DNA of 64,000 nt from Vibrio sp. UBA2441. Lineage in GTDB: Bacteria; Pseudomonadota; Gammaproteobacteria; Enterobacterales; Vibrionaceae. A model generated the notes under the pieces. The model was given only the letters and a program-made list of their open reading frames with translations. It did no database searches and was not told where the DNA came from. Below, one piece after another: positions 44,481 to 53,789 of the stretch. Each line of letters begins with the position of its first letter. Position 1 is the stretch's first letter. The stretch lies in NCBI GenBank assembly GCA_002342685.1, contig DDQN01000072.1, forward strand, positions 62,001 through 126,000, read 5' to 3'. The position numbers were made by a program, and so were the translations under genes.

Positions 44481-45356
44481 ATGTTTACTAACCTAGAAAG
44501 TCATCGAGTAGGGCTTTATGAAAAAGCCCTTCCAGACGAATTATCCTGGGAAGATAAAATTAAGAAAGCTAAGGCGCTTGGTTTTGACTTTCTTGAAATC
44601 TCGGTTGATGAGTCGGATCAAAGACGTAGCCGATTAGATTGGAATGATGAAGATATTTATGCTCTTAGACATCTTTGTGAAAAGTATGGTATGCCATTTC
44701 AATCTATGTGTTTAAGCGCTCATCGCAAGTTCCCTTTCGGATCGGCTGACTCAAAGATAAGGGAGCAAGCGGTAATTCACATGGAAAAAGCCATAACACT
44801 GGCATACAAGCTAGGTGTGAGGAATATCCAACTGGCCGGTTACGATGTCTATTATGAACCAGCAAATGAATCTACGCATCAACGCTTTATTGAAGGTATG
44901 CGCTACTGCGCTAAACTAGCAGAAAAAGCGGGCATGATGTTGTCTGTGGAAATCATGGATACCGATTACTTGAATTCATTGAGTAAATTTGAGGTACTTA
45001 ATCGACAAGTAAACTCTCCGTTTTTTACCGCGTATCCTGATGTGGGCAATATTAACGGGTGGAATTATGATACCTGCACTGAGCTGGCATTGAGCGCCCC
45101 CAGAATCAGTCAAATTCACTTAAAAGATACCTATAAAGTGAAGCAAGGTTACAAAGGGCAGTTCCGTGATCTTGTGATTGGAGAAGGTGAAGTAGATTTT
45201 GAAGCTATTTTTAAAACCCTGAAAAAATACGAAATTGTTGTCCCGTTGGTCATAGAAATGTGGGCGCAAGATGAGCAGTGGGAAGAGAACATAAAACTTG
45301 CACAGGTTCGTCTGAATAAAGCATGTGAAGAAACCGGGCTTCCTGCTCTGTTTTGA
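44481..45356 (+). CDS. ulaE: L-xylulose-5-phosphate 3-epimerase
   Basis: UlaE converts L-xylulose 5-phosphate to L-ribulose 5-phosphate, the substrate of UlaF. The 291-residue TIM-barrel epimerase (AP-endonuclease-2-like fold) shows the metal-site glutamates and histidines in VEIMDTDY, DVGNINGW, QIHLKDT and VIEMWAQ. It is the last gene of the plus-strand ula operon, 9 bases after ulaD, and is followed directly by a strong terminator. Confidence 0.94.
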   Translation: MFTNLESHRVGLYEKALPDELSWEDKIKKAKALGFDFLEISVDESDQRRSRLDWNDEDIYALRHLCEKYGMPFQSMCLSAHRKFPFGSADSKIREQAVIHMEKAITLAYKLGVRNIQLAGYDVYYEPANESTHQRFIEGMRYCAKLAEKAGMMLSVEIMDTDYLNSLSKFEVLNRQVNSPFFTAYPDVGNINGWNYDTCTELALSAPRISQIHLKDTYKVKQGYKGQFRDLVIGEGEVDFEAIFKTLKKYEIVVPLVIEMWAQDEQWEENIKLAQVRLNKACEETGLPALF

Positions 45357-45363
45357 TCGTTGA

Positions 45364-45398
45364 AAACGCAACTTCACGCTAGTGAGTTGCGTTTTTAT
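45364..45398 (+). terminator. terminator of the ula operon
   Basis: AAACGCAACT pairs with AGTTGCGTTT, followed by a T-run, 8 bases after the ulaE stop codon. Confidence 0.9.
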
Positions 45399-45422
45399 CT
45401 TCAAAAGATAATGTGTTAAGAG

Positions 45423-46262
45423 CTATTCGACAAAGATTTTCTTAGTCTGACTTGGATGGTGGTGGTGGTAAAATTCCCTGACAAGCTCTTTAATTTCCCC
45501 ACTCTTTTTCATCTCAACTATGATCTGATTAAACTGAGAAATAAATTCCTCTTTGTAATAATACTCGTCATCATTTTGATTGCTAAAGCCCAAATAACCT
45601 TGTTCTGAAGAGATTATTGGACCAAAAATAATATTATCCATTTGGCTATGGTATCGTGGCTGTAATCTCAGTAATTTAATATCCCATTCAATGGCATTGA
45701 TATCATTGATGTAACAATCGATTCGGCCAGAAGCGACCATCAGAAGGTTCTTAGGTGTTCCTTCGATTTCTCGACGACGAATTTTACCAGCACGCAAAGC
45801 CGAATAAAATTGCTCGCCTCCTAACTCATAGCCTCTGTTTACTCCGATCAATAAACCAAAATAGTCCTCAGGCCACTTATGCCTTGGAATTTGAAAGATG
45901 TCTTTATGGCAAACCAATACAGTAAGTTCGCTCAAAATGGGTTCTGAATAAGGAGAAATATAGGTACGTAGTTTAGGGTGATAATAAGGTGGGAATAGGG
46001 CAAACGCTATGCCACGCTGCAGGTAGTGTAAGCCGCGCTTCCATGGTACTGGCTTTAATTCAACGCGAAATCCATCCATTTTTGAAAAGGCTCTGCGTAA
46101 TATCGTTGGATAAATACCGATGATCTCTTCATCTTTTTCCCAAGAATAGGGGGCATAGTGGGCATCACCATATATCACCACGTCAATCGGTGATGTAGCG
46201 AGTGCAAAATTGGCGTTTATTAACAGTATAAGTGTTAACAATATTGACTGAGTAATACCCAT
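45423..46262 (-). CDS. periplasmic solute-binding-like protein (family 3)
   Basis: The 279-residue protein has a signal peptide (about 1-22, cleavage near NFALATS) and an amino-acid-type periplasmic-binding domain: VVIYGDAHYAPYSWEKDEEIIGIYPTILRRAF split over the first lobe, and a second lobe around residues 110-200. No transporter genes are nearby, so it may be an orphan binding protein that feeds a chemoreceptor or another importer. The ligand is unknown. It stands alone between the ula operon and a plus-strand gene. Confidence 0.75.
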   Translation of the reverse strand: MGITQSILLTLILLINANFALATSPIDVVIYGDAHYAPYSWEKDEEIIGIYPTILRRAFSKMDGFRVELKPVPWKRGLHYLQRGIAFALFPPYYHPKLRTYISPYSEPILSELTVLVCHKDIFQIPRHKWPEDYFGLLIGVNRGYELGGEQFYSALRAGKIRRREIEGTPKNLLMVASGRIDCYINDINAIEWDIKLLRLQPRYHSQMDNIIFGPIISSEQGYLGFSNQNDDEYYYKEEFISQFNQIIVEMKKSGEIKELVREFYHHHHPSQTKKIFVE

Positions 46263-46430
46263 TCACCTTCCATTAGTAATTTCAAAAGGGATAAATGTAG
46301 TTTAACGTATTTATATCATTCTTGCGTATTATTGCTCTTGTCCGTCATATACAACTTATTGACTTGCCGCGTCTTTTATATCAAAGTAGCCCCGATTTTA
46401 ATGACGAAAGTCACCTTTTCTGGGGTTTTG

Positions 46431-46859
46431 ATGACGCTTTTACATGAACAACTTTTCTGGGCTGAAACGCAACATCAGCTTTTGGAACTAGAAAGCTTGC
46501 CTGAATTCACCCAACGACAACGTAATGAATTATCCGCGTGGTGTAAAAAGAGACGTAAGATTCTCAATTACGAAGTAGCATTGCAGCCTTGGATAAAAGT
46601 AAATATCGATGGAGAAACCACGGAAGTAAATATGTTCCCCAGTGGTAAAGCTGTTGAAAAAAATCTGTTTGGTACTCAGGAATTAGTGGGTGCATGGAAG
46701 ATCATTGATGGCATTTTGTTTGTTGCTTTCCAAATTGGTCAGCGAGTGGTTGAGTATCGTGTAGTTGGTCAACGCGAGAACAATATTCATTGCGGTTCTG
46801 AATACGTAAATGGACAGCCCAGTTCATATATCAAGTTTATTCAGACTAAACCGTTGTAA
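46431..46859 (+). CDS. hypothetical protein, 142 aa
   Basis: I do not recognise this family. The protein is soluble, with a helical N-terminus (MTLLHEQLFWAETQHQLLELESLPEF) and a beta-rich C-terminal half (WKIIDGILFVAFQIGQRVVEYRVVG, in two parts). I chose ATG 46431; in-frame alternatives are ATG 46401 and GTG or TTG codons further up to 46332, none with a clear ribosome site. It is followed by a membrane-anchored SH3-like gene after 215 bases. Confidence 0.55.
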   Translation: MTLLHEQLFWAETQHQLLELESLPEFTQRQRNELSAWCKKRRKILNYEVALQPWIKVNIDGETTEVNMFPSGKAVEKNLFGTQELVGAWKIIDGILFVAFQIGQRVVEYRVVGQRENNIHCGSEYVNGQPSSYIKFIQTKPL

Positions 46860-47074
46860 AAGGATTAGACAAAACTCTGGACAATTATTTCGATAAGGTC
46901 CTATAGGTTTACTATTATGAAGTCACCTAGGTATATAAGGTCTGTTGGTAGATATCATTATGAAATTACGCCTTGTTTTATAAGAAATGAGTTATTTGGT
47001 ATAAAGGTTGTCAGTTTTTAGCCGATAGAGTTATATTCGAATAGGGCACCCACTTCGTTATCTTAGGCTGATTT

Positions 47075-47731
47075 ATGAAGAAAATCGTCATTATTATCGT
47101 TGTTATATTACTGCTGGCAGCGGCTGGTGGTGGGGCTTATTACTATTTTTTTATGATGGAAAATGACCCTGTAGTTGTAGAAGAAGAAACAGAAACGATA
47201 GTTGAAAAAATAGCCGCGAAAAAGCCGGCTAAACCTGCCATTAAGCCAAATCTAGACTATTTTGTTATTTCCCTGCGCCTTAACGTTCGCTCATATCCTG
47301 AAAAAGGTTCTGAAATTCGTTCCGTGCTAAGAAAGGGTGACAGTATTAAAGCTCTGGAAATAAAGAAACCCTGGGTAAGAATATCGGATTTTGAAGTGCA
47401 TAATAGTGGTAGAGATGTGGCTGATTGGGTCCATATGGACTTTCTTTCACACGATATGCCTGAGATTAGTGAAAAAGAACAGAGAAAGACGATGTTGGCC
47501 TTAATCAAAAGGTCAGATGATTTACTTGCTTATGAGGATCGGTTTGTTATTGCTACACAAGAGCTGGTTAATTCAGGTAAGTGCACATTTGAAGACTTTG
47601 AATTAGTTGGAGGTTGGGTTCGTTCAGTGACGTTCAATATCGAACCCGTTTATTTTGTCTATTGTGGTGGTACAAGCAGAGGGGACAAGGTCTACCTGAA
47701 TGTAGATACAGGTGAGACCTTTCAGCCTTAA
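47075..47731 (+). CDS. membrane-anchored protein with SH3-like domain
   Basis: The 218-residue protein has one N-terminal membrane helix (about 3-27), a charged linker rich in Glu, Lys, Pro and Ala (about 32-57), a bacterial SH3-like domain (about 60-128; LNVRSYPEKGSEIRSVLRKGDSI in part) and a C-terminal domain I do not recognise (about 140-218). Bacterial SH3 domains often bind cell-wall or protein ligands, so a periplasmic binding role is plausible. Its stop overlaps the next gene's stop on the other strand by 4 bases. Confidence 0.65.
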   Translation: MKKIVIIIVVILLLAAAGGGAYYYFFMMENDPVVVEEETETIVEKIAAKKPAKPAIKPNLDYFVISLRLNVRSYPEKGSEIRSVLRKGDSIKALEIKKPWVRISDFEVHNSGRDVADWVHMDFLSHDMPEISEKEQRKTMLALIKRSDDLLAYEDRFVIATQELVNSGKCTFEDFELVGGWVRSVTFNIEPVYFVYCGGTSRGDKVYLNVDTGETFQP

Positions 47732-48405
47732 GCAAATGCACGTTTTTCTATACTGGTTGTTTCAATTAAAGCAATAACATCATTAAGTGATTCAAATATA
47801 AAATTGGCTCTCATTTCAATTTCTTTACTTGGCTGCAGTAAATCTGGAATCATTGCAGTTAAACACCCTGCGTCTAATCCTGACTTCATACCACTGTTTG
47901 AGTCTTCAAGCACTAGGCAATGCCTTGGTGCAAGGGCTAAATTTTTACTCGCCAAAAGGTAGCAGTCAGGATTTGGTTTACCATATTGAATGTCTTCAGC
48001 GGTAACTACGGTATCAAACTGCTCTAGGTAGGAAGTACTTTGAAAATAATGTTCTACCTCAAACCTTTCCGATGAAGTCACAAGAGCGCAAGAGAGGTTG
48101 TATTTCTTTAAACAGTTGAATAGTGGGATAAAGCCAGCTTTGAACTCTATTCTTTTCTCACGATAGGTTGCCAACTGCTCGTCTCTGACTTGTTGAAAGC
48201 GGGGAAGATCTAATTTATCTGTAAAGTAATCGAGTAATTTATCTTCACATTCAGCTGTTTGAACTCCGATGAAGGTTTGGTAAAAATGCTCATCAATGGT
48301 TAAGTTTTGTTCTGCAGCAGCATTTAGCCAACACGTTTTGTGCATGGTTTCAGTATCAAAAATCAAACCATCCATATCAAATAACAACGCTCTAATCATA
48401 TTCAC
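47728..48405 (-). CDS. HAD-family phosphatase, beta-phosphoglucomutase-like
   Basis: The 225-residue HAD hydrolase of the beta-phosphoglucomutase/phosphatase branch has motif I FDMDGLIFDTE (about 9-19), motif II VTSS, a C1 cap and motif IV LVLEDSNSGMKSG near 165. The sugar-phosphate substrate is unknown. It is convergent with the SH3-like gene, overlapping by 4 bases. It lies downstream of the tctA operon in the same direction but is separated from it by a terminator. Confidence 0.85.
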   Translation of the reverse strand: MNMIRALLFDMDGLIFDTETMHKTCWLNAAAEQNLTIDEHFYQTFIGVQTAECEDKLLDYFTDKLDLPRFQQVRDEQLATYREKRIEFKAGFIPLFNCLKKYNLSCALVTSSERFEVEHYFQSTSYLEQFDTVVTAEDIQYGKPNPDCYLLASKNLALAPRHCLVLEDSNSGMKSGLDAGCLTAMIPDLLQPSKEIEMRANFIFESLNDVIALIETTSIEKRAFA

Positions 48406-48545
48406 CTAGCTTTAGTCTATTTATTATGCCATACGATATAATAGTCTTAGCGCCTTAACTTTGAAGTGATAGCGAAATTTGAATAACTAAAACGTATTTA
48501 GTTTTAGAAAATATGGATTTTAGGGATAAATGGCGAGTTCAAAAG

Positions 48546-48586
48546 AATTGCCCGGTAAGAACCAATGGTTCCTATCGGGCAATTGA
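48546..48586 (-). terminator. terminator of the sulfatase-tctCBA operon
   Basis: A long imperfect stem (ATTGCCCGGTAAGAACC with GGTTCCTATCGGGCAAT, one or two mismatches) lies about 25 bases past the tctA stop codon and is followed on the minus strand by TCTTTT. Confidence 0.75.
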
Positions 48587-48610
48587 AAGGAAATAATATC
48601 CAAAAAACAA

Positions 48611-50125
48611 CTAGTTGTTCTGACCTGCTTTACTCATTTTGAGGGCATCTTTTTGCACTGTGATTTGTCTTACTATCGAGAACCCTAGTATCAATATACT
48701 AACAGCAAGGATAACGCCGCTAATAGGTTGAGTAACAAATATGGCATAGCTACCTTTAGAGATTGTTAATGCCTGTCTAAATGAAGATTCTGCAATAGGG
48801 CCTAAAACAATGCCCATTAACAATGGAGTTAGTGGATAGTTAAACTTAGGCAAGAAGAATCCCAGTATTCCAAATAGCATCATTACTTGCACATCAAATA
48901 GGCTATTATTGACCGCATAACACCCTGAAACACAGAAAATAAATAATATCGCGGTGAACAGATACGGATTGATCTTCATGACATTTTTATACAATTTTAT
49001 ATAAGTAAGGGCATGGAAAATCATCAATATATTGATGATGAACAAACTAAAGATAAGACCATAAACTTCTGTTGCGTGGTTTACGAATAGCTTCGGTCCA
49101 GGAATTAAGCCATGTACCATTAAGGCACCTAACAAGATAGCGGCAATAATATCTCCTGGGATGCCTAAGGTTAACATTGGGATCAATGTTGCACCGGTAA
49201 TGCCATTATTCCCGGCTTCGGACGCAGCGATACCTTCCAAACTGCCTTTACCAAATTTTTCAGGATTTTTAGAGCTTCTTCGTGCCTCGTTGTAACTCAA
49301 AAATGAAGATGTTACCGCACCTGTGCCTGGTACAGCACCGATAAAAGTGCCAATAAAGGAGGATTTTACAATAGTTTTTAATGAAGGCAGAAACTCTTTC
49401 TTGGTTAAACTAGGCCCGGTACTTAAAGGAACACTCAACTTGCCACTGTTACGAAGGTCATCAATACGGCGTAGTATTTCAGATACGGCAAATAAGCCAA
49501 TCAATGCCGGAACCAGCTCGATACCGCCACTTAAATCAAGAGAATCGAAAGTAAATCTGTCCAACCCATCTATAGGATCTAACCCTATGGTTTTGATTAG
49601 CATGCCAATACATGCTGCCGCGATACCTTTTAAAATATTGCTATTGACAGCGATAACCACCGATAATCCAAATACGGCTAAGGCAAAGTATTCTGCAGAA
49701 CCGAACTTAAGAGCGACTTTAGCTAGTTGAGGAGCAATAAATAGCAACATAAGCGCACTAATGATGCCACTTATAACAGAGGCATATAATGCCATTTGCA
49801 TTGCTTTTAACGCATGTCCTTTTTTGGTCAGTTCAAAGCCGTCGTTTAATGTTGCTGCTGAAGCAGGCGTTCCGGGGGTTCGGATTAAAATCGCTGTAAT
49901 CGAACCGCCATAGACACCACCGCAATAAACACCGAGAAGCATGGCAATACCAGCGGTGGGCGGCATATTAAACGTGAATGGCAAAGCTAGGGTAACGCCC
50001 ATAACGGTGGTTAGCCCAGGTAATGAACCAAAAATAATACCAACCATAAGTCCGACGTTAATGAACAGGAAAGTATCCCAGTTTAGAAGCATGTAAAAGC
50101 TATCTAATAGAACAGAAATATCCAT
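48611..50125 (-). CDS. tctA: tripartite tricarboxylate transporter, large membrane subunit TctA
   Basis: TctA is the main permease of the TTT carrier. The 504-residue protein has about eleven or twelve helices. It has the family's conserved segments GLMVGIIFGSLPGLTTVMG and GVYGGSITAILIRTPGTPASAAT near the N-terminus, repeated as FIGAVPGTGAVTSSFLSY and TLIPMLTLGIPGDIIAAILLGAL in the second half. It abuts tctB with no gap. The substrate is set by TctC and unknown. The sulfatase in the same operon hints at a sulfated organic acid. Confidence 0.93.
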   Translation of the reverse strand: MDISVLLDSFYMLLNWDTFLFINVGLMVGIIFGSLPGLTTVMGVTLALPFTFNMPPTAGIAMLLGVYCGGVYGGSITAILIRTPGTPASAATLNDGFELTKKGHALKAMQMALYASVISGIISALMLLFIAPQLAKVALKFGSAEYFALAVFGLSVVIAVNSNILKGIAAACIGMLIKTIGLDPIDGLDRFTFDSLDLSGGIELVPALIGLFAVSEILRRIDDLRNSGKLSVPLSTGPSLTKKEFLPSLKTIVKSSFIGTFIGAVPGTGAVTSSFLSYNEARRSSKNPEKFGKGSLEGIAASEAGNNGITGATLIPMLTLGIPGDIIAAILLGALMVHGLIPGPKLFVNHATEVYGLIFSLFIINILMIFHALTYIKLYKNVMKINPYLFTAILFIFCVSGCYAVNNSLFDVQVMMLFGILGFFLPKFNYPLTPLLMGIVLGPIAESSFRQALTISKGSYAIFVTQPISGVILAVSILILGFSIVRQITVQKDALKMSKAGQNN

Positions 50126-50626
50126 CTAAAATGCTCCTGTTGGCAAGTCGATATAAAGCATGTTCGAAAACACAAGAGAAATTAAATAAACAATGACTGG
50201 GATTAGCGCATAAGCATACAATTTTTTCATCTTTAAGCTGATCAAAATGAGTATGGAACCCGCAATCATAGCAATATTAAAACCAATATAAGAAATTGCT
50301 ATCACAGAAATTAGCATGATTAAATATATTGTAATTGCTTGTACGGAGATTAACTTTGTCTTTACTTTTTCTGTAACTTTTACAGTGTAAAACTCGTGAA
50401 TGGCGTTAATCATCGCTACTACAAAAAGAACCTGACAAAGCAGAGTTGGAAAGGCACTAGAAGCGACATAGGAAATATTACTATCAGAAGTCTGATAAGG
50501 AATTAAAAAATAAACGGTTACTGAAAATAAAATAATCAGTAGGTTGAAAACGTTTTTTGCGACATCTCGTTTCATCTTATTCACCAAAAAAAAAGCTGCT
50601 ATAAACATAGCAGCTAAATACATCAA
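50126..50626 (-). CDS. tctB: tripartite tricarboxylate transporter, small membrane subunit TctB
   Basis: The 166-residue membrane protein has about four or five helices, typical of TctB. Sequence in this subunit is poorly conserved, so the call rests on length, hydrophobic profile and its place exactly between tctC (1 base away) and tctA (directly adjacent). Confidence 0.85.
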   Translation of the reverse strand: MMYLAAMFIAAFFLVNKMKRDVAKNVFNLLIILFSVTVYFLIPYQTSDSNISYVASSAFPTLLCQVLFVVAMINAIHEFYTVKVTEKVKTKLISVQAITIYLIMLISVIAISYIGFNIAMIAGSILILISLKMKKLYAYALIPVIVYLISLVFSNMLYIDLPTGAF

Positions 50627-50627
50627 A

Positions 50628-51563
50628 TTATTTTATGATTCCCATTTCTTTAAGTAGAGGTGGAAGCTCTTTAATTTCTTTGTCGAAGTTTTCATAAATC
50701 TTCTTGGTTGGAATGTCGAAGATAGTAATATTGGCATTTTTAGCAAATGTCTTAAACTCACCTGAGTTCAACATATCATCAAAGCCTTGACGGATCTTAG
50801 CGATTCTGTCTTTTGGCGTTGCTTTAGGAGCCATGATGAAGTTGTAGTTATCCATGACTAAATCAAAGCCAGCTTCCTGAACGGTTGGAACACTTGGGTA
50901 TTCTGGTAGGCGCTTTTCAGTAAATACGGCTAATACGCGCATTTTTTCACCTAAAGATACTTCGATAGATGGTTGAGTGATAGAAACATCAATGTGACCG
51001 CCAATCATGGCTACGTTAGCTTCAGTGGTGCTCTTATAAATTACATTCGACATGTTAAAGCCGACTTTCTTAGATAATGCAACCATGGCGATATTTGGCA
51101 TACTGCCTGCGCCTGGAGAACCAACATTAAAGTCATGTCCTTTCAAGTCAGCAACGGTTTTATAAGGTGATGACTTAGGAACAGCTAATAAAAGAGGCTC
51201 AGAAGTGGTACCGATAACTGGAACAAAATCATCAATTGAATATTTAACTTTTCGAATCATAGGTTGAGTCGTTGAAACGCCGGAGGTATACCACATTAAG
51301 GTATAACCGTCAGATTTAGCACGAGCGAGTTCTGTTGCTGCGATAGTACCACCAGCACCTGTTCTGTTTTTCACAATAAGATTGGTGTTCATATATTTTT
51401 GCGCAACATTCGCTAGTGCGCGTGCTTGTGTATCAGAGCTTCCGCCTGGTCCCCATGGCATCAGTAAGGTAATAGGTTTTGCTGGGAACTCAGCTGCGGT
51501 GACGGATAATGAAACAGCAGCGATAGGTAATGTGAACAATCCTAATAGACGTTTCTTGTTCAT
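50628..51563 (-). CDS. tctC: tripartite tricarboxylate transporter, substrate-binding protein TctC
   Basis: The 311-residue periplasmic protein has a signal peptide (about 1-24, AVSLSVTAAEFPA) followed by the TctC/Bug fold (FPAKPITLLMPWGPGG, NRTGAGGTIAATELARAKSDGYTL in part). Bug proteins bind small carboxylates through the loop at VPWGPGG-type motifs. The ligand is unknown. It lies 29 bases downstream of the sulfatase gene in one operon. The TctC gene preceding TctB and TctA is the usual order. Confidence 0.93.
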   Translation of the reverse strand: MNKKRLLGLFTLPIAAVSLSVTAAEFPAKPITLLMPWGPGGSSDTQARALANVAQKYMNTNLIVKNRTGAGGTIAATELARAKSDGYTLMWYTSGVSTTQPMIRKVKYSIDDFVPVIGTTSEPLLLAVPKSSPYKTVADLKGHDFNVGSPGAGSMPNIAMVALSKKVGFNMSNVIYKSTTEANVAMIGGHIDVSITQPSIEVSLGEKMRVLAVFTEKRLPEYPSVPTVQEAGFDLVMDNYNFIMAPKATPKDRIAKIRQGFDDMLNSGEFKTFAKNANITIFDIPTKKIYENFDKEIKELPPLLKEMGIIK

Positions 51564-51592
51564 GATATATCTCCAATTATTAGCATATTATA

Positions 51593-53050
51593 TTATTTTG
51601 AAAGAGCTTTAAGTCTCTGTAGGTTTTGGTGATCTTTAAAATCACCCGGGTATGATTTTGGGTTTCGGTCAAAGATGGCTTCAGCCGTCTTGGGTAGAAA
51701 TTCTGCAGGTTGCCCCTGACATTGTTGCCTTTTCAATAGATCTAGCGTTAACTCATGCTTCACTTCTGAATAGCTCACATCGTCATAGAGGTTGGTTGTT
51801 TCCTCAGGATCGAAATTAAGGTCGTAAAGCTCACCGATGTCGTCCGCATAGATAACAAGTTTGTAATCTTTTGTTCTTAACATACTACCAGGACCCCACT
51901 GGGTGGGATCATGAGGCGCTTTAATGGATAGTCCGGAAATAGGTGTTTTTGGCTGAGTTGCGTAAATTCCGCCTTCAGCAAAAACACTCTCTCTTTCAGT
52001 GTATGTATCAGAGAGTAAACTTTGACCTCGACAATAATTAGGTACATCCATACCTAATATTGATAGAAGCGTTGGCATAATATCAACGGATTCTAATAAA
52101 TGTTCATTCGTTCCTGAGTCTAGTTTTTTACTTGGGTCATAAATGATGACTGGAATTCTTGTCAGGCAATCGTAGAACATTAAGCCTTTATGAGTTACAC
52201 CAAAATCACCGAGAAATTCGCCATGATCACTCCAGAATATAATGACGGTATTATCTAGTTGATCGAGCTCTTCAAGTTTGTCTATTACCCGACCAACTTG
52301 ATCGTCAACATACCGAATCTGGCCACAATACATTGCCATGGCCTTTTTAATGTCCAATTCTGTGGCATCTAAAGAATCACTGTGAACCCGCCAGTTCGAA
52401 AGACGTCTGGGTTCTTTTCGATTTGCGTAATGTCTGAAGTTTTTTGGTAACTCAAATTGTTCAGGAGAAAACAGCGTGTCGTAGGGTTTCGGTGCCGTAA
52501 AGTAAGGATGCGGATCCTGCAGATTAATGGTGGCAAAAAATGGCTTGTCTTGTGCGACATTTTTTTCGATAAAGCTGAGGCAATCTGTTGTGAGTCTTTT
52601 GGTCAGGTTATATTCAGACTCTTCAGCAAGAGTGCCGCTGTCCCAACTATTTTTATATTCTTGGTGTCCATCCATATTACCAATACAAATGTCTTCACCT
52701 TCATCATACATAATGCCAATGGCGTCAGGTTCGATAATGTGGTCTTTACCAAACAAACCTATGGTATAGCCATTTTGTTTTAGGTCAGAAAGCATATTTG
52801 GGTAACCAACAGGCATGGTTCCGACGTAGTTTCGTACTTGGTGTTCGATAGGATATTGACCAGTAATAAAGGATGTTCTTGATGGGCCACACATAGGGCT
52901 GGTCGTGAACGCGTTAGGAAAATAGGTTCCTTGCTTGGCTAAACGGCTTAAATGCTGGGTATCTATGAATGGGTGCCCGGCAGGCGTCATGTAGTCCGCT
53001 CGCATTTGATCTGGGTTAATAACAACGATGTTATACGGTGAACTGGACAA
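51593..53050 (-). CDS. type I sulfatase (choline-sulfatase/phosphonate-monoesterase-like branch)
   Basis: The 485-residue alkaline-phosphatase-superfamily sulfatase has the formylglycine signature C54-G-P-S-R (SPMCGPSRTS). Metal-site residues are visible in INPDQMRADY (about 11-20) and WSDHGEFLGDFG (about 275-286). There is no signal peptide, so it is cytoplasmic, unlike most carbohydrate sulfatases. It heads the operon with tctC, tctB and tctA; the transporter probably imports the sulfate ester. Activation of C54 needs a formylglycine-generating enzyme that is not in this window. Substrate uncertain; a phosphonate monoester is an alternative. Confidence 0.88.
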   Translation of the reverse strand: MSSSPYNIVVINPDQMRADYMTPAGHPFIDTQHLSRLAKQGTYFPNAFTTSPMCGPSRTSFITGQYPIEHQVRNYVGTMPVGYPNMLSDLKQNGYTIGLFGKDHIIEPDAIGIMYDEGEDICIGNMDGHQEYKNSWDSGTLAEESEYNLTKRLTTDCLSFIEKNVAQDKPFFATINLQDPHPYFTAPKPYDTLFSPEQFELPKNFRHYANRKEPRRLSNWRVHSDSLDATELDIKKAMAMYCGQIRYVDDQVGRVIDKLEELDQLDNTVIIFWSDHGEFLGDFGVTHKGLMFYDCLTRIPVIIYDPSKKLDSGTNEHLLESVDIMPTLLSILGMDVPNYCRGQSLLSDTYTERESVFAEGGIYATQPKTPISGLSIKAPHDPTQWGPGSMLRTKDYKLVIYADDIGELYDLNFDPEETTNLYDDVSYSEVKHELTLDLLKRQQCQGQPAEFLPKTAEAIFDRNPKSYPGDFKDHQNLQRLKALSK

Positions 53051-53640
53051 AATATCTTCCCTTTTGTTGCTTATGGTTTCCTTTGCTTACGGATACTGCG
53101 GTGTGTCCTGCTTGAAAGCAATAAAAACCGTCTTCATTTGTGTGCTTAATCACAAATATAATTATAGTAAATTAATTAATTTAATTACGTTTAAATGTGG
53201 GTATTCTCTTAAAGTGCTTAAAAAACAGTCAGTTATGATTCGGTTGTTGTTAACGGACTGTTAAAGGTAAAGTGTGGGGTTTTTATTCTTAGTTATTTTT
53301 TTGTCGAAAACTTTCTAGTCTTTCGAATTATTCCGCATACTGATTTGTAATATCATGGTGTGCTTAAATAAGGGGTTTGCCTATGGCGTATGCGTCTCTA
53401 AATATTCATCATTTTTGAGTTAATACAGAGAAAATTGGTTGGTTGAAGGAGGAAAGAAAAAGTGACCAAAATCGTCTCTCATTATTGTGAAACTTGTTAT
53501 TGAAATTGCATTTACTTCTTCAGATGGCGTCCTGTCAGGCTATCGAAAATTTCAACCCTCAATGCATCATTTTTAATTATTTTTTTTCTTTCTTTTACGA
53601 ATGAGAGCCAAAGCACTAAGATCGATTTGATCTTGACCTA
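53051..53640. other. intergenic region between sulfatase operon and nrdD control sites
   Basis: These 590 bases hold the leftward promoter of the sulfatase operon, probably in the AT-rich stretch 53150-53200. Further right I see no supported gene. The sequence is AT-rich with a T-run at 53575-53595. Confidence 0.4.
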
Positions 53641-53653
53641 CTTGCTACTTTTA

Positions 53654-53667
53654 TTGATCTAAGTCAA
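53654..53667 (+). promoter_or_regulatory. FNR-type box upstream of nrdD
   Basis: TTGATCTAAGTCAA matches the FNR consensus TTGAT-N4-ATCAA at nine of ten positions. It lies about 120-136 bases before the nrdD start codon, where it can activate anaerobic transcription. A weaker TTGATCTTGACC lies just upstream. Confidence 0.7.
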
Positions 53668-53699
53668 AACTATTAAGTGGTGGTTCTCGTTAAATACGC

Positions 53700-53746
53700 C
53701 CACAATATATAGTGTCAGTTAGTTGGTTTAATACCCTATATTGTGT
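53700..53746 (+). promoter_or_regulatory. tandem NrdR boxes upstream of nrdD
   Basis: CCACAATATATAGTGT (53700-53715) matches the NrdR consensus acaCwAtATaTwGtgt almost fully. A second, weaker copy ATACCCTATATTGTGT begins 31 bases further on (53731-53746). A spacing of about three helical turns is standard for NrdR box pairs. Confidence 0.8.
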
Positions 53747-53789
53747 ATTTGTGGGTAAACTGTGGATATGCTATGGGTAAGGAGAAGCA

